A stretch of 64,000 bases of DNA from Rhodomicrobium sp. R_RK_3 (GCF_002198715.1 NZ_MWLK01000006.1:124001-188000); one strand, 5' to 3'. Counted from the first letter of the stretch, positions 51,776 to 61,001 are shown. Notes: generated from the sequence alone by a model not told the origin. Numbers and translations are program-made.

Positions 51776-53173
51776 TTGAGCGCGCCGATGCCTGATTGGC
51801 TTCCAGACCTGACCGGCAACGACAAGCCCCGCTATCTCGCCATCGCGGACGCTATCGCCAGGGACATCAAGAGCGGCCGCCTCGCCCCGCTCGACCGGCT
51901 GCCGCCGCAGCGCCAGCTCGCGCGCCGTCTGCGCGTGGATTTCACCACCGTCGCGCGCGGCTATGTCGAGGCGCAAAAGCGCGGATTGATCGAATCGCGC
52001 GTCGGCCGGGGCACCTTCGTCCGCCAGGCGCAGCGAAAGGTGCGGACGGCGGCGGCGGCGCGGCGGCCGGAGCTGGTCGATTTCTCGATGAACCTGCCGC
52101 CGGAGCCGGACGATCCCTTGCTGCTGGCGCGGATGGAATTGGGCCTGGAGGCGGTCGGCCAGGATCTGGTCGCGCTGATGCGCTATCAGGGCTTTGGCGG
52201 ATCGGACGCGGCCAAGGACGGCGCGCTGAAATGGCTCGCCCAGCGCGCGCTGACCCCGGCGGCCGACCGGCTGTTCATCACCCCTGGCGCCCATCCGGCG
52301 CTGCTCGGCATTTTCACAACGCTCGCCCGCAGCCGCGACCTGATCCTATCGGAGGCGATCACCTATCCCGGTGCGCGGGCACTGGCGGCGCAGCTCGGGC
52401 TGGAGCTGCGCGGCCTGCCGATGGACGAGGCGGGGATCGACCCGGACGCCTTCGCCAAGGTCTGCGCCGAGCGGACGCCAAAGGCACTCTATCTCAACCC
52501 GACCCTGCAAAATCCGACCACCCTGACCATCCCGCCCGAGCGCCGCGCCGAGATCGTCGCCGTCGCCCGGCGCTATGGCGTGCCGATCGTCGAGGACGAT
52601 GCCTATGGCTTCATCCCCGTAGATGGCCCCGCGCCGTTCACGGCCCTCGCGCCCGAACTCACATGGCATGTGGCGGGACTCGCCAAATGCCTTGGTGCAG
52701 GCTTGCGGCTCGCTTATGTCATCACGCCGGACGCCCGCTCCGGCTGGCCCTTCGCGGCGGCCTTGCGCGGCGCGGTGGTGATGGCCTCGCCGCTCACCGA
52801 AGCGCTCGCCACGCGCTGGATCGAGGACGGCACGGCGGATGCCCTGCTGCGCTTCATCCGCAAGGAGACCATGGCGCGGCAGGCGCTCGCCGCCGAAATG
52901 CTGCCCGCCGGCAGCTATCGCGCCGACCCGCTGAGCTTCCATCTCTGGGTACCGCTCAGCCCGCCCTGGACCCGCTCGTCCTTTGTCGGCCATATGCGGG
53001 CGAGCCGGATCGGCGTCGTCGCCAGCGACGCCTTCACGGTCGACGGCACGCCCATCGAGGCCGTGCGCGTCTGCCTGGGCGGCCCGACCGAGCGCAGCGG
53101 CGTGCGCAGCGCGCTGGAGTTCATGGCCCACGCGCTGACGGAGTCGCCCGCATTCACGTCGAGCTTTCTGTAA
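51776..53173 (+). CDS. MocR-type regulator (GntR helix-turn-helix fused to aminotransferase)
   Basis: 465 residues. The N-terminal winged helix is PRYLAIADAIARDIKSGRLA, PPQRQLARRLRVDFTTVARG and GRGTFVRQ (about 15-85). The rest is a class I aminotransferase fold; LNPTLQNPTTLTIPPERR and the PLP-Lys region AGLAKCLGAGLRLAYV (Lys near 303) are clear. MocR proteins sense PLP-bound ligands and usually control a divergent operon, here the Nit1C genes. TTG 51776 or ATG 51788 could be the start. Confidence 0.92.
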   Translation: MSAPMPDWLPDLTGNDKPRYLAIADAIARDIKSGRLAPLDRLPPQRQLARRLRVDFTTVARGYVEAQKRGLIESRVGRGTFVRQAQRKVRTAAAARRPELVDFSMNLPPEPDDPLLLARMELGLEAVGQDLVALMRYQGFGGSDAAKDGALKWLAQRALTPAADRLFITPGAHPALLGIFTTLARSRDLILSEAITYPGARALAAQLGLELRGLPMDEAGIDPDAFAKVCAERTPKALYLNPTLQNPTTLTIPPERRAEIVAVARRYGVPIVEDDAYGFIPVDGPAPFTALAPELTWHVAGLAKCLGAGLRLAYVITPDARSGWPFAAALRGAVVMASPLTEALATRWIEDGTADALLRFIRKETMARQALAAEMLPAGSYRADPLSFHLWVPLSPPWTRSSFVGHMRASRIGVVASDAFTVDGTPIEAVRVCLGGPTERSGVRSALEFMAHALTESPAFTSSFL

Positions 53174-53205
53174 AGAGCGGGATCGCTTGGGCCACCGTTC
53201 GCCCC

Positions 53206-53316
53206 TCCCGTCGTCCCGGACACCGCGAAGCGGTGAGCCGGGACCCAATGGCTGATCCGCGATCGCTGCGGCAAGAGGATATGCGAGTGGGCCCCGGCTC
53301 TTCGGCCGGGGCGACG
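53206..53316. repeat. palindromic intergenic repeat, family B copy 3
   Basis: Reverse-complement match to copy 2 (43208-43318) over its length: it runs CGTCGTCCCGGACACCGCGA, then CGGCAAGAGGATATGCGAGT, and ends GGCTCTTCGGCCGGGGCGAC. It lies between the MocR and LysR genes. Confidence 0.85.
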
Positions 53317-53409
53317 GATGAGAGGTTTCCGGAATACTCAGAGGGCCCGCGGGGCGAGCGGGACATTGCAGCGAGCCGTTGCGTCAGCCCTTCCATCATT
53401 GCCGACCAC

Positions 53410-54315
53410 CTACAGCGCCGCCTGTGTCACCCGCTCCTTCAGCCGGGGCGCGGCGAAATCGAGGAAGGCGCGCAACTTCAGCGGCAATAGGCCTTGCCCG
53501 GCATGGACGAGGCTGATCGGCCAGGGTGCGGGCTCGAAGGCTTCGAGGGCGGTCGCGAGCCGGCCCGCCCGCACCGCGTCGGCAATCTGGTAGGACAGCA
53601 CCCGCGTCACCCCGACGCCGCCGATGGCCGCGTCGATGGCGGCTTCCGCCGTGTTGACGACCAGCCGCGAATGCAGCGGCACCAGCATCTCGGCATTGCC
53701 GTTGCCGAAACGCCAGGCCTCGGGCGCGGTCAGGCCCTGAAAGGCGATGCAGTCATGCGTGCGCAGCTCGTCAGGGCTGGCCGGCAGCCCCCGCGCCGCC
53801 CAATAGGACGGACTGGCGCAGATCACGCGGCGGATCTCGCCGATGCGGATGGCGACGAGGCTGCTGTCGGGCAGGCGGCCGATGCGGATGGCGAGGTCGA
53901 TATGGTCGTCGAGGATATTGACGAGGCGGTCGGCGAGCACCAGCCGGATGTCGATCTCGGGGAAGCTTTTCAGAAATTCCGAGATCACCGGCAGCACATG
54001 CAGGCGACCGAACACCACCGGGGCGGTGACGACCAGATTGCCCTTGGGCGCGCTATATTCGCCCATCGCCGCGCGCTCGGCCTCGCCCAGATCCTCCAGA
54101 ATGCGCTTGCAGGCGGCGACATAGGCGAGCCCGGCGTCGGTCAGCGTGAGCTGGCGGCTGGTCCGGTTCAGGAGCCGGGTCTTCAGATGCGCTTCCAGGT
54201 CGGAGATCTTGCGGCTGACCGTCGTCAGTGGCATGCGCAGCTTGCGCCCCGCTGCCGACAGGCTGCCGGCTTCCACCACGCTGAGCAGGATCGACATGGA
54301 GTCGAAACGATCCAT
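53410..54315 (-). CDS. LysR family transcriptional regulator
   Basis: 301 residues. The helix-turn-helix is at about residues 17-36 (GSLSAAGRKLRMPLTTVSRK), followed by the linker ISDLEAHLKTRLLNRTSRQL. The C-terminal periplasmic-binding-like sensor has VVTAPVVFGRLHVLPVI, the LDDHIDLAIRIGRL region and ALEAFEPAPWPISLVH. ATG 54315 starts the usual MDRFDSMSILLSVVEAGS; longer frames add an unsupported leader. Targets are unknown; crtZ lies 115 bp upstream on the same strand. Confidence 0.93.
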   Translation of the reverse strand: MDRFDSMSILLSVVEAGSLSAAGRKLRMPLTTVSRKISDLEAHLKTRLLNRTSRQLTLTDAGLAYVAACKRILEDLGEAERAAMGEYSAPKGNLVVTAPVVFGRLHVLPVISEFLKSFPEIDIRLVLADRLVNILDDHIDLAIRIGRLPDSSLVAIRIGEIRRVICASPSYWAARGLPASPDELRTHDCIAFQGLTAPEAWRFGNGNAEMLVPLHSRLVVNTAEAAIDAAIGGVGVTRVLSYQIADAVRAGRLATALEAFEPAPWPISLVHAGQGLLPLKLRAFLDFAAPRLKERVTQAAL

Positions 54316-54429
54316 CGGACCTTCCACTTTTCGGTAGGCACGTCCAACAGACTGCCATCTACCGCGAATAAATGGAAGGCGTCGGGCGGAAAACGCATGG
54401 TGAAAGGCCAAGATGCGGGCCATCGGGCC

Positions 54430-54933
54430 TTAATGGACCGTGCGGTCCTCCGCGACGATGTCCTTGGCGGCTTGGCTCTTCAGCTTGGCGGCCAGCTTTT
54501 CCGGCGGCGGCGAATAGAGGAAGCCGAAGGAGACCGAGCCCTCCTTGCCGGGGACGGCATGATGCAGCCGGTGTGCCTGATAGATGCGGCGCAGATAGCC
54601 GTTGCGCGGCACGAAACCATGCTCGACGCGGCGATGCACCAGCACGTCATGCACCAGGAAATAGACGGCGCCATAGGCCGCCATGCCCAGGCCCGCCCAG
54701 AAATACGGGCTGTAATAGAAGGTGCCCGCGATAATCAGCGCGAGCGAAATGCCGGTGAAGAAGAAGCCGAACAAATCGTTCAGCTCGAACCAGCTCTTGC
54801 GTGGGCGGTGATGCGATTCATGCAGGTTCCACAGGCTGCCATGCATGACATATTTATGCGTCGCCCAGGCAACGCCTTCCATGCCGAGAAACACGCCCAG
54901 GAAAACCGTCAGGCTGATCAACCATTCGGGCAT
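54430..54933 (-). CDS. crtZ: beta-carotene hydroxylase CrtZ
   Basis: 167 residues, four predicted membrane segments. The His-rich iron motifs are complete: WATHKYVMHGSLW (HKxxMH), HESHHRPRKSWFELND, VHDVLVHRRVEH and YQAHRLHHAVPGKEG. CrtZ adds hydroxyls at C-3 and C-3' of beta-ionone rings, giving zeaxanthin. It follows crtE (54972-55889) on the same strand 38 bp later, so the two probably share a transcript. Confidence 0.94.
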   Translation of the reverse strand: MPEWLISLTVFLGVFLGMEGVAWATHKYVMHGSLWNLHESHHRPRKSWFELNDLFGFFFTGISLALIIAGTFYYSPYFWAGLGMAAYGAVYFLVHDVLVHRRVEHGFVPRNGYLRRIYQAHRLHHAVPGKEGSVSFGFLYSPPPEKLAAKLKSQAAKDIVAEDRTVH

Positions 54934-54971
54934 CGCTTACCCCTTATCCGAACCGCATCGCCCGGCCAAAT

Positions 54972-55889
54972 TCAGCCGAGCCCCCGCACCGATTTCAGCT
55001 TATTCTCCAGCCCCGCGATCAAGCCCATGGCGAAATGTCTCAGCGCGGTCTCATCGCCGCCGCTGCAGGAGATCAGCGAGGAGGCGTCCTCGATATAGTT
55101 CTGCGCCTCGCGCCGCGCCGCATCCAGCCCAATGGTCAGCACCAGCGAGGGCCGGCCGTGATCCTGCGACACATCCTTGCCCGCGCTCTCTCGATTGTCG
55201 GTCGCATCGATGAGGTCGTCCAGGATCTGGAAGGCGAGGCCGAGTTTCAGGCCGAAATCACGCAGCAGCCCGACATGGGCCTCATCCGCCCCCGCCGCGA
55301 CCGCACCCATTTCGCCCGCCGCCGAGAACAGGGCGGCCGTCTTCCTTGCATGGACCAGCGCAACATCCTCGCGGGTCGCCTCGGCGGGCGCCCATTTCAA
55401 ATCCTGCTCCTGGCCCGCGACCAGCCCCTCCGAGCCGACCGACCGGCTCAGAATCTCCGCCAGGCGGACCTTGGCGCCGGCATCCAGCGTTTCATCCTCG
55501 GCGATGATGCCGAAGGCGCGGTTGAGCAGCCCGATGGCGGCCAGAATCGCCGTCGCCTCGCCATAGACGCCGTGATTGGCGGGCCGGCCGCGCCGCAGCG
55601 AGGCGTTGTCCATGGCCGGCAGATCGTCGAGGATCAGCGAGGCGGCGTGAACCATCTCCAAGGCGCAGGCCGAGCTCAGCGCCTTTTCCTCGTCGCCTCC
55701 CAGATGCATCGCCGCGAACAGCGTCAGCAGCGCGCGCACGCGCTTGCCCGGAGCAAGCAGCGTATGGCGCATGGAGCGGTGGAGGTCGGCAGGGCGCTGC
55801 TCGGGCGGCGGGATGAGCGCGTCGAGTTTGATCTCGACCGCATCGCGCAGCTCCCGCATCGACTGTGTCAGGTTCTCATTGCTCAGCAT
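54972..55889 (-). CDS. crtE: polyprenyl synthetase, probable GGPP synthase CrtE
   Basis: 305 residues. First Asp-rich motif SLILDDLPAMDNASLRRG (DDxxxxD form), with FARM region KRVRALLTLFAAMHLGGDEE before it; the second motif is FQILDDLIDATDNRE (DDLID). It condenses IPP to make geranylgeranyl diphosphate for carotenoids. GGPP rather than farnesyl product is inferred from the crt context. It is divergent from fni (224-bp gap). Confidence 0.9.
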   Translation of the reverse strand: MLSNENLTQSMRELRDAVEIKLDALIPPPEQRPADLHRSMRHTLLAPGKRVRALLTLFAAMHLGGDEEKALSSACALEMVHAASLILDDLPAMDNASLRRGRPANHGVYGEATAILAAIGLLNRAFGIIAEDETLDAGAKVRLAEILSRSVGSEGLVAGQEQDLKWAPAEATREDVALVHARKTAALFSAAGEMGAVAAGADEAHVGLLRDFGLKLGLAFQILDDLIDATDNRESAGKDVSQDHGRPSLVLTIGLDAARREAQNYIEDASSLISCSGGDETALRHFAMGLIAGLENKLKSVRGLG

Positions 55890-56113
55890 GGAGCAAGCTC
55901 ATATACCCTCATTGCGTCCCGTATTATCGCGTGATTATCGCGGAAATTCTTGTCGAACGGGCGGCGGTGGTGACAAATATTTTACCGATGCAGCGCGGCA
56001 TGAGGATGACGAATGGCTGCCTCCATGCGTCGTCTTAACTCAACGCCATTTGACCTTTCGCCGTTTTAGCTTTACGCCCCCTTGTCCACGGCACGCAATG
56101 GAAAAGGAATTTT

Positions 56114-57133
56114 ATGTCCGACATGCTCCGGCGCAAGGACGAACATTTGAACGTCGTCCTGACGCAGAATGTCCGCACGGCCGGAACCACGGGCTTCGAG
56201 GCCGTGCAGTTCGAGCATGTCGCCCTGCCGGAAATGCATCTCGACGATGTCGATCTCTCGGCCGCTTTTTTGGGCCGCCGGATGCAGGCGCCGCTGCTGA
56301 TCAGCTCGATGACGGGCGGTCCGGCCAAGGCCGCCGCCATCAATGAAACGCTGGCGCGCGCCGCCGGCCAGCTCGGCATCGCCTTCGCGGTCGGCTCGCA
56401 GCGCGTAGCGATCGAGGATGGCGGCTCGTTCGGCTTCGGGCGCGAATTGCGCGGCTTCGTCGGGGAGATGCCGCTTCTGTCGAATCTGGGCGCGGCTCAG
56501 CTCGCCCAGCCCGGCGGTGCCGAGATGGCGCGCCGCGTCGTCGAGATGATCGGCGCCGACGCCCTCATCATTCATCTCAATCCGCTGCAGGAAGCCGTAC
56601 AGCATGGCGGCGACCGCGACTGGTCGGGCCTGCTCGGCCGCATCGAGGCGCTGGTCAAGACCCTGCCGGTGCCGGTCATTGTCAAGGAAGTCGGCTCGGG
56701 CATTTCCGGGCCGCTGGCAAAACGGCTCTGGGACGCCGGCGTGCGCATCATCGACGTCGCGGGCGCGGGCGGCACGAGTTGGGCCGCCGTCGAGGCGGGG
56801 CGCGCGCCCAATGCCCGGCTGCGCGCCGTCGCCGAGACCTTCCGCGACTGGGGCATTCCGACCGCCCGCGCCGTCGCCGATGTGCGGGCGGCCTGCCCCG
56901 ACGCGGTGGTGATCGCGTCCGGCGGCATCCGCAGCGGGCTCGACGCAGCCAAGGCCATCCGGCTGGGCGCCGATCTGGTCGGGCAGGCGGCGGGCGTGCT
57001 GTCGGCCGCGTTGCAAGGCGTCGACGCCGTCACCGCGCATTTCGAGGACCGCATCGCCGAGCTGCGCATCGCCTGTTTCTGCACCGGCAGCCCGACATTG
57101 AACGACCTGCGGCAGGCGCCGCTCATCCCTTGA
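56114..57133 (+). CDS. fni: type 2 isopentenyl-diphosphate delta-isomerase
   Basis: 339 residues, FMN-dependent TIM barrel. It opens RRKDEHLNVVLTQNVRT, then PLLISSMTGGP (FMN phosphate), FAVGSQRVAIED, VIVKEVGSGISGPLA and the Gly-rich DVAGAGGTSWAAVE. It converts IPP to DMAPP and so supplies CrtE with both substrates. It is followed 10 bp later by crtI in the same direction, giving one transcript. Confidence 0.95.
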   Translation: MSDMLRRKDEHLNVVLTQNVRTAGTTGFEAVQFEHVALPEMHLDDVDLSAAFLGRRMQAPLLISSMTGGPAKAAAINETLARAAGQLGIAFAVGSQRVAIEDGGSFGFGRELRGFVGEMPLLSNLGAAQLAQPGGAEMARRVVEMIGADALIIHLNPLQEAVQHGGDRDWSGLLGRIEALVKTLPVPVIVKEVGSGISGPLAKRLWDAGVRIIDVAGAGGTSWAAVEAGRAPNARLRAVAETFRDWGIPTARAVADVRAACPDAVVIASGGIRSGLDAAKAIRLGADLVGQAAGVLSAALQGVDAVTAHFEDRIAELRIACFCTGSPTLNDLRQAPLIP

Positions 57134-57143
57134 GGTTCCCCCC

Positions 57144-58649
57144 ATGCTGAACTCACCCGCCGGGAACGGCGCCGCGCCGCACGCGGTCATCATCGGCGGC
57201 GGCCTTGGCGGCATGGCGGCGGCGCTCCGGCTTCGCGCCAAGGGCTACCGCGTCACGCTGTTCGAGCGCGGACCAATGCTGGGCGGGCGCGCCCAGGTCT
57301 TCGAGCGCGACGGCTTCCGCTACGATGCCGGGCCGACCGTCATCACCGCGCAATTCCTGTTCGAAGAGCTGTTCGCGCTGTTCGGCCGGCGCATGGAGGA
57401 TTACGTCACGCTGGTGCCGCTCGACCCGTGGTACCGCTTCCGCTTCCCGGACGGCGACACTTTCGACTATGGCGGCACCGTCGAGGACACGCTGGCCGAA
57501 ATCCGCCGCTTCGAGCCCGCCGACGCCGACGGCTATCTGCGCCTGCTTGCCCATTCCGAACAGCTCTTCAACGCCGGCTTTACAGGTCTCGCCGACCAGC
57601 CCTTCCACAATTTCTCGACCATGCTGTCGCAGGCCCCGGCGCTCGTAAAACTCGGCGCGCACCGCACCGTCTGGCAGATGATCGCCAAATATCTGAAGAA
57701 CCCGAAATTGCGGCAGGCTTTTTCGATCCAGCCGCTCCTCGTCGGCGGCAGCCCGTTCGACACGACCAGCATTTACGGGCTGATCCATTTTCTCGAGCGC
57801 AAATGGGGCGTGCATTTCGCCATGGGCGGCACCGGCGCGATGATCGCCGGCATCGGACGCCTGATGGAGGAGACAGGCATCGACGTGCGGCTGAACGAGA
57901 CCGTCGCGCGCGTGACGCTGGAAGGCCGCAAGGTGACGGGGGTGAGCTTGGCGAATGGGCGGACGGTGCCTGCCGAGATCGTCGTGTCGAACGCCGATCC
58001 GATGCATCTGTTCACCGAGATGCTGCCGTCGAACAAGCTCGGCGCGGGTGCGCGGCTGAAGATGCGCGCGGCGCGGCTGTCGATGGGCCTGTTCCTTCTC
58101 TATTTTGGCACGCGGCGGCAATACCCGGAGGTCGCGCATCACACCATCTGGCTGGGCGAGCGCTTCCGCGAATTGCTGGACGACATTTTTAAGCGCGGCA
58201 CGCTGGCAGACGATTTCTCGCTCTACATCCACCGCCCGACCGCGACCGATCCGAGCTTTGCGCCCGAAGGCTGCGACAGCTTTTACGCGCTCTGCCCAGT
58301 GCCCAATCTCAGCGCCGGCCTCGATTGGAGCGTCGAGGGCCCGCGCCTGCGCGGCAAGATCGTCGAAGCGCTCGACCGCACCATCCTGCCCGGCTTACGC
58401 GAGACCATCACGGCGGAACTGATGCTGACACCGGCCGACTTCAAGCAGAATTATCTGAGCTATCAGGGCAGCGGCTTTTCGATCGCGCCTTATTTCACCC
58501 AGAGCGCCTGGTTCCGCTTCCACAACCGCGCCGAAGGCATCGACGGCCTCTACCTCACCGGCGCCGGAACGCATCCGGGGGCGGGGATGCCGGGCGTGCT
58601 GTGCTCGGCCAAGGTGATCGACAAGCTGATCCCGGCGGTGGCGCGCTAG
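57144..58649 (+). CDS. crtI: phytoene desaturase CrtI
   Basis: 501 residues. FAD-binding fold at VIIGGGLGGMAAALRLRAKG (about 12-31), then GGRAQVFERDGFRYDAGPT, the family sequence YGLIHFLERKWGVHFAMGG, and the C-terminal signature YLTGAGTHPGAGMPGVLCSA. CrtI desaturates phytoene to lycopene or neurosporene. Four dehydrogenation steps cannot be assured from sequence. Its stop overlaps the convergent small gene by 4 bp. Confidence 0.96.
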   Translation: MLNSPAGNGAAPHAVIIGGGLGGMAAALRLRAKGYRVTLFERGPMLGGRAQVFERDGFRYDAGPTVITAQFLFEELFALFGRRMEDYVTLVPLDPWYRFRFPDGDTFDYGGTVEDTLAEIRRFEPADADGYLRLLAHSEQLFNAGFTGLADQPFHNFSTMLSQAPALVKLGAHRTVWQMIAKYLKNPKLRQAFSIQPLLVGGSPFDTTSIYGLIHFLERKWGVHFAMGGTGAMIAGIGRLMEETGIDVRLNETVARVTLEGRKVTGVSLANGRTVPAEIVVSNADPMHLFTEMLPSNKLGAGARLKMRAARLSMGLFLLYFGTRRQYPEVAHHTIWLGERFRELLDDIFKRGTLADDFSLYIHRPTATDPSFAPEGCDSFYALCPVPNLSAGLDWSVEGPRLRGKIVEALDRTILPGLRETITAELMLTPADFKQNYLSYQGSGFSIAPYFTQSAWFRFHNRAEGIDGLYLTGAGTHPGAGMPGVLCSAKVIDKLIPAVAR

Positions 58650-58939
58650 CGCTCATCCTCTGCCGGCTTGGTGGCGGGCCACTTCCCGCCCGGCTCTTTC
58701 GGCCTCTGCTTGATGAACTTCATGGCGCCCGGCACGCGGGTCAGCCGCGCCACCGCGTCGATATAGGCGAGCAGCGATTCGCCCTCGATATGCGCCGGAT
58801 TGCGCGGCCCGGTCCGCCCCATGAACTCGGCGACCCGAAACCGGCACTCCCGCAGCGCCACCAGCAGCGGCTTGTAGTCGAACTCCGTCAGACTGGGATG
58901 CGCGAAAAGATCGGCCTTGTCCGGCTTGTCGTCGGTCAT
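58646..58939 (-). CDS. conserved small hypothetical protein
   Basis: 97 residues: after DDKPDKADLFAHPSLTEFDY it has LLVALRECRFRVAEFMGRTG and LLAYIDAVARLTRVPGAMKF, ending in a Pro/Lys-rich tail. No signal or membrane segment. ATG 58939 follows GGAG by 8 nt. No family recognised, but the pattern looks conserved. Upstream its ORF continues into AT-rich, non-coding-like sequence. Confidence 0.7.
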   Translation of the reverse strand: MTDDKPDKADLFAHPSLTEFDYKPLLVALRECRFRVAEFMGRTGPRNPAHIEGESLLAYIDAVARLTRVPGAMKFIKQRPKEPGGKWPATKPAEDER

Positions 58940-59351
58940 ACGCGTCACTCCGATGTTCTTGTTTTGTTCATATTCGGTTAAGCATAAAAAGTCAAGTGGA
59001 GCCTTATTTTCGCAGCAGCCCTGCTTTTCCGGGGCCCCCGGCAATATTTCTACGGCAAGCATTACCGCAAGCTTCAATTCACAGGTTAACACACGCTAAA
59101 GTAGAAACTCCGTGCTTTATGTTGCGCTCCGGCCACCGTCCGTAATTTCCGCAAGTATTCATTGTGGCGGGTTTATGTTTCGATTGCGGCACACGGATTC
59201 CAATGATTATCGTCTGTGCATTGTAAGCGTTTATGGAAGCTCCTTGTCCCCTTCGGGGGCATTTACGGAATTGAATTGAACAAAGACTGGGCAGCGAATT
59301 TCGCGCTTATGGGCTAGGCGCCGCTGCCGGGGCATTATGTGAGGGATGATA
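58940..59351. other. AT-rich intergenic region (412 bp) upstream of YadA-like gene
   Basis: No supported gene. The sequence has clearly lower GC and many T-runs. A short hairpin with a UUCG loop (CCCC-TTCG-GGGG) lies at 59248-59259. The region should hold the promoter of the autotransporter; no exact sigma-70 pair stands out. Confidence 0.45.
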
Positions 59352-60950
59352 ATGAAGCAGCAGATTAAACGTCTGGCGGTCTCCGCCAGCGCGGTGGCAC
59401 TTTTGGCCGCTTTCTCACAGCCGGCCTTCGCCGCCCGCTGCGCGACGGGCGTGAGCACAACCTCCACGGAAGTTGTCAAGGATATCGACGTAGATACAGG
59501 CTCAGCGATCACCGACGTCGGACTCGAGACGAGCACGGTGAGCGTCGTGGACGAGGTGACTCAGACCAAGAACCCAGCCGTCAAGGCTGACTTAGGCTTT
59601 TTGGGAACCTACACGATCATTCCTGCAGGTCTCGTCGTAACCAATGTCGGCAGCTCGGAAACACCGGTGCTGGAAGACGCGACTTTGACGACTGAGACAG
59701 GCGAATTTGTAACAAATGTGACTGCTTCTCACGTAAATGTCATCAACAGCGTGACGCCCAGATACAGCGGGGCCAGCGACGCAGGCTCGATCAATTCATT
59801 CGCCTGCGGTCAGAATTCGGACGTCCGCGGCAGTATCGGCGCGACCGCCATTGGTCCGAACGCAAGCGCCTCGGAGGCGCTGCTATCGAGCGCATTCGGT
59901 TCCGGCGCGCAGGCCGACGATAGCGCGTTCTCGACCGCAACCGGCGCTTTGGCCAATGCGAGCGACAGCTTCGGTTCCACCGCGACCGGCGCCTCGTCGG
60001 ATGCCAGCGACAGCGTCGGCTCGACGGCGACCGGCGCCTTCTCAAATGCCAGCAACAGCATCGGCTCGACCGCGACCGGCGCGGGCGCGAATGTCGCCTA
60101 TAGCATCGAATCGACCGCCACGGGCGCGGGCGCGAATGCCGCATTGAGCATCGGCTCCACCGCCACCGGCGCCGATGCCAGCGCTTCGCTCAGCATCGGG
60201 TCCACGGCAACCGGCGCGCATTCCAACGCGGCGCTCAGCATCGGCTCCACGGCAAACGGCGCGTTCTCCGACGTCTCCGGCACGGCGTTCGCCACCGCAA
60301 GCGGCTTTGGCTCCGAGGTTGCCGCGTTCACTCAAGGCGGAACGGCTTATGGCGCGTTTTCCCGCACCTCCGGCAATGCCGCAACCGCGATCGGCGCGGG
60401 GTCGGAAGCAGGTGAGAACGCTACGGCGCTCGGCGCGGGCACGTCCGCCAATGCGAACGGCTCGGTCGCCGTCGGCCGCGACAGCTCCGGCAATGGCGCC
60501 GTCGCCTCGAAGGAGAACGAGTTCGTGCTCGGCACCGCGAACCACACTTATACCGCTCCCGGCATAACCTCCGATCTCAGCCGCGAGCGTCAGACCGGCC
60601 CGCTGGAAGTCGTAACCACCGACTCGAATGGACATCTTGCCTCCGATGGTGGCCAGATCTTCCGTGAGCTCGGCGAGCAGGGCGCCGGCATCGCTATCGC
60701 CACCGCGCTGGAAAACCCCGACCTCGTCGGCAATGAGACCTTCGGCCTTGCCGCAAATGTCGGCTTCTTCGAGGGCAATTCGGCGCTGGCCGTGGCCGCG
60801 ATGGGCGTGATCGGCCAGAACTTCATGGGGGGCAACGAGCGCTGGGCGATTTCAGGCGGCGTCGGCGTCAGCTTGAACGAAAACAATTATGGCGGCCATC
60901 AAACCGATCGCACGGTTGCCGGCCGCGCCGGTGTGCAAGTCTCCTGGTAA
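59352..60950 (+). CDS. YadA-like trimeric autotransporter adhesin
   Basis: 532 residues. Signal peptide ends QPAFAARC (about 27). A unique N-domain to ~190 is followed by eight 15-residue head repeats (59919-60278) of the type SIGSTATGA, then further YadA head segments (NAATAIGAGSEAGENATALG, GSVAVGRDS). The C-terminal 80-90 residues form the four-strand membrane anchor, from GAGIAIATALENPDL to AGRAGVQVSW. Little coiled-coil stalk is visible, so it is a short adhesin. ATG 59352 follows GAGGG by 6 nt. Confidence 0.87.
   Translation: MKQQIKRLAVSASAVALLAAFSQPAFAARCATGVSTTSTEVVKDIDVDTGSAITDVGLETSTVSVVDEVTQTKNPAVKADLGFLGTYTIIPAGLVVTNVGSSETPVLEDATLTTETGEFVTNVTASHVNVINSVTPRYSGASDAGSINSFACGQNSDVRGSIGATAIGPNASASEALLSSAFGSGAQADDSAFSTATGALANASDSFGSTATGASSDASDSVGSTATGAFSNASNSIGSTATGAGANVAYSIESTATGAGANAALSIGSTATGADASASLSIGSTATGAHSNAALSIGSTANGAFSDVSGTAFATASGFGSEVAAFTQGGTAYGAFSRTSGNAATAIGAGSEAGENATALGAGTSANANGSVAVGRDSSGNGAVASKENEFVLGTANHTYTAPGITSDLSRERQTGPLEVVTTDSNGHLASDGGQIFRELGEQGAGIAIATALENPDLVGNETFGLAANVGFFEGNSALAVAAMGVIGQNFMGGNERWAISGGVGVSLNENNYGGHQTDRTVAGRAGVQVSW
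59919..60278 (+). repeat. eight tandem 45-bp repeats in the YadA-like head
   Basis: Eight in-frame units of 45 bp (15 residues) start at DSAFSTATGALANAS and end at LSIGSTANGAFSDVS. The invariant core is STATGA (one unit has STANGA). The next 15 residues (GTAFATASGFGSEVA) look like a decayed ninth unit. Conservation is stronger at protein than at DNA level. Confidence 0.85.
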
Positions 60951-60969
60951 GACCGCGCCCATCAAGCTT

Positions 60970-61001
60970 GGGCCACCGGATCTGCCGGTGGCCCATTTTC
61001 T
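60970..61001 (+). terminator. Rho-independent terminator after YadA-like gene
   Basis: Perfect 10-bp stem (GGGCCACCGG and CCGGTGGCCC) around a 5-nt loop, followed by ATTTTCT. It lies 20 bp past the stop at 60950, so it ends the autotransporter transcript. Confidence 0.88.

Noticed and set aside
53494-55098. Long plus-strand frame across LysR, crtZ and crtE
   Set aside because: Shadow of three well-supported minus-strand genes.
59919-60278. CRISPR-like array from regular 45-bp spacing
   Set aside because: Units are in frame, encode the YadA head repeat and have no unique spacers or leader.
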